Positions 26,131-34,245 of a DNA stretch of 64,000 nucleotides are shown one piece after another. Each line of letters begins with the position of its first letter. Position 1 is the stretch's first letter. Position numbers and translations under genes: made by a program. The notes beneath the pieces were generated by a model, which did not search any database, was not told the DNA's origin, and saw only the letters and a program-made list of their open reading frames with translations. The stretch comes from Fulvivirga ulvae (GTDB lineage: Bacteria; Bacteroidota; Bacteroidia; Cytophagales; Cyclobacteriaceae), in contig NZ_CP089981.1 of assembly GCF_021389975.1 (NCBI RefSeq), forward strand, positions 514,501 to 578,500, in the 5' to 3' direction.

Positions 26131-27495
26131 TTAACTATACCGTATTAAGTCCAGGCCTTCACGAACTATATCTTGTATATCATGCTTGGATACATCTATA
26201 AATTCACATAGTGCAAGATCCTCCTCGATAATCTCATATATTCCCAGAGATTCCATATCATCAAAATCTTCAGCCAGAATAGCTTTCAGAAGATATGTGG
26301 GTAATATATCCATAGGAGTTACTTTTTCAAATATTCCTGTTTGTACGAAAGCACGTGGTTCACCTTTAACATTGGTATCGAGTGCATATTCTTTATTAGG
26401 GAACAGGAACGAGAAAAGGCCAAACGCTCTCTGAAAACTCAGTTTTTGAGTAGTCGGCTTGATCCATCCGAAAAGCTCATATTTATCACCCTCAGGCAGT
26501 ACTGTAAGCAGGTTATCAAAAAAGCCCAAATGGCCATCAGCTGCAACCCTTCTACCTGTCAGCGCATTGCCTGAAACAAATCTTACGTGGTCATTTTTGA
26601 GATTACCTTCTACAAATCTCTTAATAGATGCTCCGGTATATGTTTTGTAATACTGCGGGCTCTTCACTTCTGAACCGGCTACGGCAATTATTCTTGAAGC
26701 ATCGTATTTGCCTTCAAGAAAGAGCTTACCGATCTGAATTACCCCAAAAGGATTGATCGTCCAAACAACATCACCTTTATTAATAGGATCAAGGTGATGG
26801 ATTTGAACACCAACGTTACCTGCAGGATGCGGACCTGAAAATTTATTCAGTTCCACATTCTTTATATGTGCAAACATTGGTGATACTTCCGCATCAGCAT
26901 TGACATTAACATGCACTGCACCTGGCGTCAGCTTTTTCAAGATATCAATACCTGCCTGAAAATACTGTTCCTGACCTTTAAAGATCAGATCATAATCAGG
27001 AGCCAAAGGATGAGTATCGAAAGCAGAAATGAAAATAGATTTTGGCGTTTCGGAAGGATCCGCAATAACACCGTATGGTCTTTGAACAAGGTTGGGCCAA
27101 ACACCGCCACCAAGCATCTGGTCGACTATGTTTTCCCTGGATAAACCATTGATATCTGATACGGTATGTTTCTCGAATGCTTCGTATTCGATGGTTTTAT
27201 CGGCCAAAATGACAACCTCAAGAAGTTTTCTTTTTTCACCTCTTCTGATCTCCACGATCTCACCGCTAACCGGCGCAACATGTAGAACTTTGTCATTTTT
27301 TTTATCAAAAAGTATAGGTGTACCTGCTTTTACAGTGTCCCCTTCCTTTACTTTTAGTTTCGGCCTTAAAATACCGTGAAAACTTGAAGGCTTGTACGCG
27401 AAAGTTTCTGGTTGTTCAACTTCTACGATCTTCTTCTCAGCCTTGCCCGCCAGGTTGATATCAAACCCTTTTTTTAGCTTGATGAATTTAGACAT
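26131..27495 (-). CDS. nqrA: Na+-translocating NADH:quinone reductase subunit A
   Basis: NqrA is the peripheral cytoplasmic subunit implicated in quinone binding. The 454-aa product starts with the RnfC-like barrel-sandwich region (FHGILRPKLKVKEGDTVKAGTPILFDKK). It includes QRPYGVIADPSETPKSIFISAFDTHPLAPDY and ISVLPEGDKYELFGWIKP-type sequence typical of NqrA. It is the first gene of nqrABCDE. A TAATTTTG -7 element lies about 41 bp upstream. Confidence 0.97.
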   Translation of the reverse strand: MSKFIKLKKGFDINLAGKAEKKIVEVEQPETFAYKPSSFHGILRPKLKVKEGDTVKAGTPILFDKKNDKVLHVAPVSGEIVEIRRGEKRKLLEVVILADKTIEYEAFEKHTVSDINGLSRENIVDQMLGGGVWPNLVQRPYGVIADPSETPKSIFISAFDTHPLAPDYDLIFKGQEQYFQAGIDILKKLTPGAVHVNVNADAEVSPMFAHIKNVELNKFSGPHPAGNVGVQIHHLDPINKGDVVWTINPFGVIQIGKLFLEGKYDASRIIAVAGSEVKSPQYYKTYTGASIKRFVEGNLKNDHVRFVSGNALTGRRVAADGHLGFFDNLLTVLPEGDKYELFGWIKPTTQKLSFQRAFGLFSFLFPNKEYALDTNVKGEPRAFVQTGIFEKVTPMDILPTYLLKAILAEDFDDMESLGIYEIIEEDLALCEFIDVSKHDIQDIVREGLDLIRYS

Positions 27496-27535
27496 GCTTT
27501 ACTTTAAGATTCAAATCTTATCATTAAAATCGAGG

Positions 27536-27543
27536 CAAAATTA
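27536..27543 (-). promoter_or_regulatory. nqr operon promoter, -7 element
   Basis: On the minus strand this reads TAATTTTG, an exact TAnnTTTG match, 40 bp before the nqrA ATG. Predicted transcription start is near 27529. The -33 box is only T-rich (TTTT with a 19-bp spacer). Confidence 0.5.
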
Positions 27544-27604
27544 ACAATTTTTCCTACAATTAAAATCTCAGACTATAATTTAAAACAAATAATTATTAAG
27601 GCGG

Positions 27605-28312
27605 TTATTCAGCATCCACTGATTCCCTTTTATCATTCAATATTTTGCTTAAAGCCTGATTTATAACTTCATCTACCTGCTCTTCAAGGGTAAGGAATGT
27701 TGTATCCAATACAAGTGCATCGTCGGCCTTCCGCAATGGGCTTTCCTCCCGTGTGCTATCAATATGATCACGCTTTTTCAGATTCTCAATTATTTTGCTC
27801 AAATCCACAAGTTGGCCATTTTCTAACAGCTCTTCTTGTCGTCTTCCTGCCCGCACATAGATGTCCGCTTCCATAAACACTTTGAGCTCAGCATCAGGAA
27901 AAACCACAGTACCTATATCTCTGCCATCCATAACCACGCCCTTCTTCTTTCCCAGTTTTCTCTGTTGTGCTACCATAGCCTTTCTTACCTCTACCAAACA
28001 GCTTACCTGACTTACATTCTCCGAAACATACATTTTCCTGATCTCGCTTTCCACATTAAGTCCGTTAAGAAATGTCTCCGCTAGTCCCGTTTTCTCATTT
28101 TTATGAAAGGTAATATCAATATTCTCAAGAGCCTTCACCACGTCTTTTTTATTGGTAAGGCTCACATGGTTTTGGTGAAAGTAAAGGGTAATAGCACGAT
28201 ACATGGCTCCGGTATCAATATAAGTGTACCCTAAAACAGCGGCCACGGCTTTGGCTGTTGTGCTTTTCCCACAGGCAGAGTAACCGTCAATAGCTATAAC
28301 AATTTTCTTCAT
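27605..28312 (-). CDS. cmk: Cytidylate kinase
   Basis: Cmk phosphorylates CMP/dCMP with ATP. The 235-aa product has the P-loop IAIDGYSACGKSTTAKAVA (residues 5-23), YIDTGAMYRA, and GRDIGTVVFPDAELKVFM in the middle. The LID region is RRQEEL...KRDHIDSTREESPLRKADDA. It lies 6 bp downstream of a tiny lipoprotein gene with which it probably shares a promoter. Confidence 0.97.
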   Translation of the reverse strand: MKKIVIAIDGYSACGKSTTAKAVAAVLGYTYIDTGAMYRAITLYFHQNHVSLTNKKDVVKALENIDITFHKNEKTGLAETFLNGLNVESEIRKMYVSENVSQVSCLVEVRKAMVAQQRKLGKKKGVVMDGRDIGTVVFPDAELKVFMEADIYVRAGRRQEELLENGQLVDLSKIIENLKKRDHIDSTREESPLRKADDALVLDTTFLTLEEQVDEVINQALSKILNDKRESVDAE

Positions 28313-28318
28313 GTTCTA

Positions 28319-28447
28319 TTAGCAATCCTTCATCGGGCATGGTATCGGCTTACCCGGTTTAATTTTGCCGTTCCGCTTTTTTGATGATGCACACCCCGCC
28401 ACCAGAATCACACTTACCAACAATATCAATAACTTTCGTAACAACAT
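28319..28447 (-). CDS. Small lipoprotein, 42 aa, upstream of cmk
   Basis: This short ORF encodes a signal peptide (MLLRKLLILLVSVILVAGC) with a lipobox LVAGC, predicted lipid-modified Cys19. A 23-residue mature tail rich in Lys, Pro and Gly ends CPMKDC. A perfect TATCTTTG -7 element lies 20 bp before the ATG, and cmk follows after 6 bp. The +2 to +5 residues (ASSKK) lack the SDEEE-like surface export signal, so a periplasm-facing location is likelier. Function unknown. Short length makes it easy to miss; the lipobox plus promoter make it credible. Confidence 0.72.
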   Translation of the reverse strand: MLLRKLLILLVSVILVAGCASSKKRNGKIKPGKPIPCPMKDC

Positions 28448-28466
28448 TTTCACAATTAATTTATCA

Positions 28467-28474
28467 CAAAGATA
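28467..28474 (-). promoter_or_regulatory. Promoter -7 element for the small lipoprotein-cmk unit
   Basis: The minus strand reads TATCTTTG, an exact TAnnTTTG match, 19 bp upstream of the lipoprotein ATG at 28447. Predicted transcription start is near 28460, giving a leader of only about 13 nt. The -33 region is weak (TTC). Confidence 0.55.
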
Positions 28475-28586
28475 AACCTTTAACGCTGAGATTGAAGGAA
28501 GAATAACATAAAGTAAGCCCCATCGTCAAATAATTTATGCTCGCATATAAATGGTTGGTTTTAGAATAACAGATCAACTATTTGTA

Positions 28587-29279
28587 TCATTTGATATCCT
28601 GCTGGTATGACATTTGAAAACCGATCTTGTACCCACCTCCCAGTGCCTGGGATTTTTCATTCTTCTGACTCAGGGTAATAGTTCTTATTGCTGGAAAAGG
28701 TGAGGTGATCAGATCAGAATCAATAGCCTGTGAAATAACCATCTGGATAAAAACACTAATATCGGTAGGGGTAACAGGTTGAGAGGAAACATCCTCAAAC
28801 ATATAGTTCAGCTGACCATCACCTTCGATCAGAAAATGCTTCTCACTGTTAATAAATAACCTTGAAATAAGATAGCCAGGATCATTTATCCTGTTGTACT
28901 TCAGGGAGTCTGCCATAAAATTGTAGACATTGATCTGTCCCAGGTATTTTCGCATAGGGTTGTCCATTACGTACTTACTTTTGTTCAGGCTATGCTTCTT
29001 ATCGAGCGTAATGATATTACTGTGCATAAAGAAAATAAGCAAATCACCGGCTACTTTCAGGTGGAATTCATTATCGCTGATACTGGTGACCTCAAAGGTG
29101 ACATCCTTATCCCGTTTCTTAATTTTCTTATCGACTTCCCTGATCACATTATCCGCCTCTGTCATCAGTGCCCTAAATACATCTTGCAGATTCCTGTAAG
29201 TCTCTTGTTTGACGCAGGCCTTGGTTTCCAACAGCTCTGCAATATGCTCCATAGGGTTCTGGTGATGCTTCATATACAT
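28587..29279 (-). CDS. Hypothetical protein, 230 aa
   Basis: I do not recognise a characterised family. The protein is soluble with no signal peptide. An N-terminal helical part (about 1-50, ending REVDKKIKKRDKD) is followed by a mixed beta region (VTFEVTSISDNEFHLKV...). The rest is alpha/beta. A second Met at residue 3 (MKHHQNPME) is an alternative start. It is divergent from the small coiled-coil gene at 29341, with 61 bp between them. It looks like a conserved cytoplasmic Bacteroidota protein, but function is unknown. Confidence 0.75.
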   Translation of the reverse strand: MYMKHHQNPMEHIAELLETKACVKQETYRNLQDVFRALMTEADNVIREVDKKIKKRDKDVTFEVTSISDNEFHLKVAGDLLIFFMHSNIITLDKKHSLNKSKYVMDNPMRKYLGQINVYNFMADSLKYNRINDPGYLISRLFINSEKHFLIEGDGQLNYMFEDVSSQPVTPTDISVFIQMVISQAIDSDLITSPFPAIRTITLSQKNEKSQALGGGYKIGFQMSYQQDIK

Positions 29280-29340
29280 TGTATTTATAAACTAACTTTT
29301 AATTTATACGTAATTAACAATAAATAAACAAAATGGTATA

Positions 29341-29631
29341 ATGAAAGATCAAAATCAGGGCAAAGCCGAGCACTTATTTCAGGATATCGGCAAGAAAATA
29401 GACGAGCTCATAGAAGACCTGAAAGTGGCAAAGGACCAGGCAAAGGTTGATTATGCGGATAGAATAGAAGAGCTAAAACGAAATGCAGAAACCTTAAAAG
29501 GGGAATTTAAAAATTTTAAAGAAACTCACAAAGACCGTTGGGAGGAAGCAGAAACCAACCTGGAAAAGGCTGGTCAGGAATTAAAAAATGCTTTTGAGGC
29601 TATTTTCAAAAAGACAGGGAAGAAAGCCTGA
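29341..29631 (+). CDS. Small coiled-coil protein, 96 aa
   Basis: This highly charged, Lys/Glu-rich protein should be almost entirely helical (residues about 8-90: GKKIDELIEDLKVAKDQ, IEELKRNAETLKGEFKNF). It has no signal peptide and no membrane segment. Its pattern resembles small apolipoprotein/YtxH-like stress helices, but that is only a compositional likeness. Convergent with glnII, whose stop is 45 bp away. Confidence 0.7.
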   Translation: MKDQNQGKAEHLFQDIGKKIDELIEDLKVAKDQAKVDYADRIEELKRNAETLKGEFKNFKETHKDRWEEAETNLEKAGQELKNAFEAIFKKTGKKA

Positions 29632-29676
29632 CAGCTCTCTTCCCTTATCAGGGCACACTTAATTCACAGGTTGAAA

Positions 29677-30705
29677 TTATATAGCCGCTTCAACAGCTAC
29701 TTCGGCTGTTTTTACAGTTTTAATAATCCTGGCGGCAATTTTGTATGGATCTCCATTAGAAGCCGGGCGTCTGTCTTCAAGCCAACCTTTCCATCCGTTC
29801 TCAACAGTTCCGATGGGTATTCTGATTGAGGCACCACGATCAGAAACTCCATAGCTGAATTTATCGATAGACTGGGTTTCATGTGCACCAGTAAGGCGTT
29901 GGTCGTTATCTGCGCCATATACCTCTATATGTTCTTTTACCCTGGGACCAAATGATTCGCAAACCATATCATAAACATCTTTAGAACCAGCTGTGCGCAG
30001 GATACTGTTGGAGAAGTTGGCATGCATACCTGAACCATTCCAGTCTCCTTTCAACGGCTTTGGATGCCAGTTGATTGACAAACCGTATTTCTCAGCTGTT
30101 CTTTCCAACAGGTATCTGGCGATCCAGATTTGATCACCGGCTGCGGCAGCACCTTTGGCAAATACCTGGAATTCCCACTGACCGGTAGCCACTTCAGCGT
30201 TAATACCTTCTACATTAATACCTGCCTCCAGACACAGATCAAGGTGCTCTTCAACTATTTCTCTTCCATACGCATTATTAGAACCTACGGAACAGTAGTA
30301 AGGGCCCTGCGGACGTGGATACCCACCGGTAGGAAAACCTAAAGGCAAGTTAGTATCGGGATTCCACAGGAAATACTCCTGCTCAAATCCGAACCAGAAA
30401 TCGTTGTCATCGTCATCGATAAGTGCGCGTCCATTACTAATATGGGGAGTTTTATCAGGGTTAAGCACTTCTGTCATTACCAGATAGGCATTCTTTCTTC
30501 CCGGATCCGGGAAAATGGCAACCGGCTTGAGCAAACAGTCTGATGAATTTCCTTCTGCCTGCTGGGTTGAACTACCATCGAATGACCACATAGGGCATGA
30601 TTCAAGGGTCCCATCAAAATCAGAGACTATTTTTGTCTTACTTCTTAAACACTGGGTTGGCTTATAACCATCCAGCCATACATACTCGAGTTTAGTTTTT
30701 GCCAT
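29677..30705 (-). CDS. glnII: Type II (eukaryote-like) glutamine synthetase
   Basis: Glutamine synthetase condenses ammonium with glutamate using ATP. At 342 aa this is the short GSII type rather than the about 470-aa GSI. It shows LEYVWLDGYKPTQCLRSKT, WSFDGSSTQQAEG, FGFEQEYFL, GINAEVATGQWEFQV, WHPKPLKGDWNGSGMHANFS and the ATP-site RGASIRIPIGTVENGWKGWLEDRRPASNGDPY. It lacks the adenylylation Tyr segment of GSI, so control should differ. It is the last gene of the amt-barrel-hypothetical-glnII series, 22 bp after the preceding gene. Confidence 0.95.
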   Translation of the reverse strand: MAKTKLEYVWLDGYKPTQCLRSKTKIVSDFDGTLESCPMWSFDGSSTQQAEGNSSDCLLKPVAIFPDPGRKNAYLVMTEVLNPDKTPHISNGRALIDDDDNDFWFGFEQEYFLWNPDTNLPLGFPTGGYPRPQGPYYCSVGSNNAYGREIVEEHLDLCLEAGINVEGINAEVATGQWEFQVFAKGAAAAGDQIWIARYLLERTAEKYGLSINWHPKPLKGDWNGSGMHANFSNSILRTAGSKDVYDMVCESFGPRVKEHIEVYGADNDQRLTGAHETQSIDKFSYGVSDRGASIRIPIGTVENGWKGWLEDRRPASNGDPYKIAARIIKTVKTAEVAVEAAI

Positions 30706-30727
30706 AGTTTTAAAACATTTACAATTA

Positions 30728-31267
30728 TTACCAATTAGTTATATTATACAATTCATCTTCAACCATCCCCTCTCTTATTTTCTGTCCTGAGTCATTTATA
30801 TAAGCTTGTAATTGAGTTTCTATCTTTTTAAAAAGTGAAACTCTGTGTTTAAAATTCTCATCGGTCACCTGCTCGGCCTTGTCATCAGATACCAGTTTTC
30901 CATACCTGTCTCTAACAAAGGCTCTGAACCATGGGTCATAAATGATCAGCCTGAATTTTTCATCTTTTACATCCACACGTATTTGGAAAGTGGCCTCACC
31001 GACAGGCTTTTTGACCTCCCCAAGTATGCGACTGTAGATACGGAGTTTGGCGTTCGAAATGAGAAGGGTAATAGAATCCACATCCTTAGAGCTCCCCTGC
31101 TCATCAAAATATTCTACAACCCCTTGGTAAATAGCTTCACGCCCATGACCAATGCAGGGTACTATCTTCTCATAAAACGCTGGAAACTCCGGTTTTACCG
31201 GAGTGCCCAACATTTCAACAGACAGCAATAAATTGTTAAGTATCAATATGTGAATCAGTACGCTCAT
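30728..31267 (-). CDS. Hypothetical protein, probably exported, 179 aa
   Basis: No family recognised. The N-terminus (SVLIHILILNNLLLSVEML) is hydrophobic and could be a signal peptide or anchor, though it lacks a strong basic start. The rest is soluble with a FQIRVDVKDEKFRLIIYDPWFRAFVRDRYG beta-type core. A DUF4468-like fold is conceivable but not supported by a motif I can name. It sits 8 bp after the outer-membrane barrel and 22 bp before glnII, implying a shared transcript and perhaps a role in ammonium uptake or sensing. Confidence 0.65.
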   Translation of the reverse strand: MSVLIHILILNNLLLSVEMLGTPVKPEFPAFYEKIVPCIGHGREAIYQGVVEYFDEQGSSKDVDSITLLISNAKLRIYSRILGEVKKPVGEATFQIRVDVKDEKFRLIIYDPWFRAFVRDRYGKLVSDDKAEQVTDENFKHRVSLFKKIETQLQAYINDSGQKIREGMVEDELYNITNW

Positions 31268-31275
31268 CAGCTATT

Positions 31276-32424
31276 TTAAAAGGTATAAACTGCTGCCAGA
31301 AGAAATGATGCCAGGCTTCCGTTCGGCTCAAGGTCCCTATCTAAGAAAGAATCTTCAGAGGACGTGTCGAACCGCAATTCCGGGATAATGGTCAGGTTAC
31401 CGACCCTGGCATTGGCCGAAAGTGTGATGTCAAGCACACTACCATCTCCATCAGGATCAAGAGTGATCACTTCAAGTCCATTATTATATACTTTAAAATA
31501 TTCTACTCTTGTGCCTATTGCGAAAGTCTCAGACGTCTTTAATTGCAAGTAGGCGGCGGCTCCGTAAAAGCCCGCACCGTCGCCATCCGCATCGACCACA
31601 TCACTCCCATTGTAGAGTTCACCTACACTGGTGGTATTGTATGTAGCATTAAAGCCAAGAAAGAAAGCGTCCGATACTTCTACTCCGGTAGTGATGTCAG
31701 CCTGGAAGGTACTGCCTGCTGAATAATCATCGGCAGACGCCTCATCTTCATCCAGTTTACCATCCTGATCACCATAGAGAAAATTAATATAAGTACTTCC
31801 GAATAAGCCGACCTGAAGACCTGCAGTATATGTACCAACAGGGTTAAATTCAGTAAGGTCCGTTGGATTCATAACAGAGGCCATTAGCGAAAAATCATCT
31901 GACACTTGCAGATCCGCTTTTAAGCCGGTGTGTGAAAACGGACCATAGGAGAACATATATGAAGTAGAGTAATTGAAGTTGGCAGCGGGCGATATTACTT
32001 CGTAACCCAAAAATGTATTGAAATTACCTAAGGTGAGTGTCAACGCCTCATTTACGTTCCAGTAGGCATAGAGTTGGTTGATGATTTGCGAACTCCCTCT
32101 CTCAGAATTATAGTATGGTGATGCAAAAACAGCATCTTCACCTCTGGGACCAAATGCAAGGTCAGCCACAAAGCCACCTTTTTCAGCCTGATAAGAACCA
32201 ATAAAATTTACCATTCCAAGACTGAATCCGGGTAAATTACCAAATGATGTACCTGGTGCCTGGTAATTCTCTCCGCTATTTTTAGCGTTGAGGTTAGCCC
32301 TATAGTAAACATCAATGGAACCTGACAGAGAGAACTCTCCGCTCTTCTCCTCTTCGTCCTGAGCAAATACCGGTAAAACAGTGAAATAAAGTAACATAGT
32401 AAATAGCGTAAATGACTTTTTCAT
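31276..32424 (-). CDS. Outer-membrane beta-barrel protein (porin-like, BBP2 type)
   Basis: The 382-aa product has a signal peptide (about 1-21, cleaved after VFAQ). Alternating amphipathic strands follow (VDVYYRANLNAKNS, GMVNFIGSYQAEKGGFVADLAFGPRG, ...), ending in an aromatic C-terminal strand LLAAVYTF, all typical of outer-membrane barrels. The sequence TLTLGNFNTFLGYEVISPAANFNYSTSYMFSYGPFSHTGLKA is characteristic of the porin-like family often linked to amt in Bacteroidota. It probably passes a small solute, plausibly ammonium. It follows amt after 104 bp that contain a large hairpin. Confidence 0.85.
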   Translation of the reverse strand: MKKSFTLFTMLLYFTVLPVFAQDEEEKSGEFSLSGSIDVYYRANLNAKNSGENYQAPGTSFGNLPGFSLGMVNFIGSYQAEKGGFVADLAFGPRGEDAVFASPYYNSERGSSQIINQLYAYWNVNEALTLTLGNFNTFLGYEVISPAANFNYSTSYMFSYGPFSHTGLKADLQVSDDFSLMASVMNPTDLTEFNPVGTYTAGLQVGLFGSTYINFLYGDQDGKLDEDEASADDYSAGSTFQADITTGVEVSDAFFLGFNATYNTTSVGELYNGSDVVDADGDGAGFYGAAAYLQLKTSETFAIGTRVEYFKVYNNGLEVITLDPDGDGSVLDITLSANARVGNLTIIPELRFDTSSEDSFLDRDLEPNGSLASFLLAAVYTF

Positions 32425-32462
32425 CTTACTTTTGGGTTAAGTTAATAATTGCGTTAACTGAT

Positions 32463-32527
32463 AGAAGCCCGTTAATTCTGGGAGAAAGGTGAGATTTTCT
32501 TTCAGAAGGGCTTCTTATTTTTTATAG
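32463..32527. other. Stem-loop between amt and the outer-membrane barrel gene
   Basis: AGAAGCCC (32463-32470) pairs perfectly with GGGCTTCT (32518-32525). An inner AGAAA/TTTCT hairpin lies in the 47-nt loop. A T-run (TTATTTTTTAT) follows on the plus strand, where no gene ends. On the minus strand, the direction of amt, there is no T-run. It may be an mRNA processing or stability structure. Confidence 0.5.
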
Positions 32528-32528
32528 C

Positions 32529-33851
32529 CTATTCGTCATATACAATGGTATAACCTCGTATACCATGTTCGTGACTATCAAGCCCTTCTATTTCATGTTG
32601 TTCGGAAACCCGTATACCAAAAAGTTTCTTCAGCACGAAAAAGATGATAAAAGCAGAGGCAAAAGCTGTAGCACCACACACCGCTACTCCATAGAGCTGA
32701 GGCAGGAAGGGCATAGGAGTACCCTCAGCCGTTACTCCAAAAATACCTACAGCCAGTGTTCCCCATACACCACATACAAGGTGAACGGATACTGCCCCTA
32801 CGCAGTCATCAAGCTTTAGTTTATCGAGAGTAATAGCTGAAAGTACTACCAGTATTCCTGCCACAAAACCTACTACCAGCGCCCAACCCGGACTGATCAC
32901 ATCCGCACCAGCAGTTATTCCTACCAAACCTGCAAGCAGGCCGTTAAGAACCATACCAAAATCCAGTCTTTTGAAAACGAAATACCCGGCCAGGAGACCT
33001 CCCAGTGCGCCGGTACATGCGCCCAAACTGGTTGTAACCAATACAAAAGACACTTTACCCGGATCGGCCGACAGCACTGAGCCCCCATTGAAACCGAACC
33101 AGCCCAGCCATAAAAGAAAAACACCTATGGTGGCCAGAGGCACACTTGATCCTGGTTTATCAATTACTTTTCCATCAACATATTTTCCTATGCGAGGCCC
33201 CAATAACATAATACCAGCCAAAGCTCCCCATCCTCCAACTGAATGAACCAGGGTAGAACCGGCAAAATCATAGAAACCAGCTGCATGAAGTGCACCACCA
33301 CCCCATTTCCAGCTTCCGATGATCGGGTACACAATACCTACAAACAATAATGTAAAGGTGATGTAGGAAGATATTTTTATACGTTCAGCCACTGCCCCCG
33401 AAACGATGGTTGCTGCAGTTGCTGCAAACATAGCCTGAAACAAAAAATCTGTCCAGTAGGTATAACCCCCACTTGCATAATCAGAAGTGTTACCATTCGA
33501 AGGCAGGTCAAGAAAGAAGCCTCCAAAAGAGAACCACCCGGGGGTTTCAAAACCGGGGTACATCAGGTTGAACCCTATAATGTAGTAAGTAAGAATACCA
33601 ATAACAGGAGTAAGCGTGTTTTTAAAAAGGATATTAACCGTGTTTTTAGACTGGCTAAAGCCAGCTTCGACACCGGCAAAGCCCAGGTGCATAATAAATA
33701 CCAGGGCAGTAGCCATCATCATCCAAATATTGTTGGCCGTAAAAAGGCCTTCTGCGACAAGACTAAGATCAATACTGTCGGCACTGGCAGTGGCTTCCAG
33801 GGCACTTTCCCTGACAGCCAAAGGTAATTCGCTCAAAAAGAACTTCTCCAT
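32529..33851 (-). CDS. amt: Ammonium transporter Amt
   Basis: Amt proteins conduct ammonium across the inner membrane as trimers. From the chosen ATG (MEKFFLSELP) the protein is 440 aa with eleven membrane helices. The twin pore histidines lie in STLVHSVGGWGALAG and GAVSVHLVCGVWGTLAVG, and the FAGVEAGFSQSKN and GTSVPLATIGVFLLWLGWFGFNGGS-type segments are present (GSSVPLATIG here). An upstream in-frame ATG at 33881 would add ten unlikely residues. Usually Amt is paired with a GlnK regulator; none is found here. Regulatory palindromes lie upstream (33978-33994, 34091-34122). Confidence 0.95.
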   Translation of the reverse strand: MEKFFLSELPLAVRESALEATASADSIDLSLVAEGLFTANNIWMMMATALVFIMHLGFAGVEAGFSQSKNTVNILFKNTLTPVIGILTYYIIGFNLMYPGFETPGWFSFGGFFLDLPSNGNTSDYASGGYTYWTDFLFQAMFAATAATIVSGAVAERIKISSYITFTLLFVGIVYPIIGSWKWGGGALHAAGFYDFAGSTLVHSVGGWGALAGIMLLGPRIGKYVDGKVIDKPGSSVPLATIGVFLLWLGWFGFNGGSVLSADPGKVSFVLVTTSLGACTGALGGLLAGYFVFKRLDFGMVLNGLLAGLVGITAGADVISPGWALVVGFVAGILVVLSAITLDKLKLDDCVGAVSVHLVCGVWGTLAVGIFGVTAEGTPMPFLPQLYGVAVCGATAFASAFIIFFVLKKLFGIRVSEQHEIEGLDSHEHGIRGYTIVYDE

Positions 33852-34193
33852 AATAACAGGTTTGTATTTAATGATTTGCAATCAAAAGTTTGAATCGTAA
33901 AGCCAAATGAAAAACAAAATATCGAGATTATGAAGTTAGATAGCTTATTTTTTACCCATTAAATGTAAAATTTAGCATGTATATTCAATATACAGGGTAT
34001 TTTTTAACCCACCTGCAAACGTTATTGTTAATAAATATTTAAACATAGGGTCATTTTAAATCAAAAATTTAAAAAACATTATAATTATGACTGAAAATTT
34101 TACCAACTCTGGAAATTTTCAGACACCTCTTAAGCTATACAGAAAAAAGCCTATAAATAATTTATAAAATTAAATTCCAGAAAGAGGTAAAAT
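33852..34193. other. 340-bp AT-rich region upstream of amt with two palindromes
   Basis: It contains the hyphenated palindrome TGTATATT-C-AATATACA at 33978-33994. A 10-bp inverted repeat CTGAAAATTT...AAATTTTCAG lies at 34091-34100 and 34113-34122. Apart from these and the receptor terminator at its right edge I see no gene. The palindromes are candidates for nitrogen-responsive control of amt. Confidence 0.5.
33978..33994. promoter_or_regulatory. Perfect hyphenated palindrome upstream of amt
   Basis: TGTATATT-C-AATATACA has 8-bp arms around a single base, 127 bp upstream of the amt start. This size and symmetry suit a dimeric helix-turn-helix regulator. The regulator is unknown. Confidence 0.45.
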
Positions 34194-34217
34194 AAAAAGG
34201 CCACCGTTATGGCAGCC
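34194..34217 (-). terminator. Terminator of the TonB-dependent receptor gene
   Basis: On the minus strand GGCTGCC-ATAAC-GGTGGCC forms a seven-pair stem with two G-U wobbles, followed by TTTTTATTTT. It lies 29 bp after the receptor stop. Confidence 0.8.
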
Positions 34218-34245
34218 TCTTTTTTGCATTCTAAAAAATTTACTA

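Noticed and set aside
33852..33881. Ten extra residues at the Amt N-terminus
   Set aside because: The second ATG (33851) gives the usual Amt start; the first ten codons are unlike the family.
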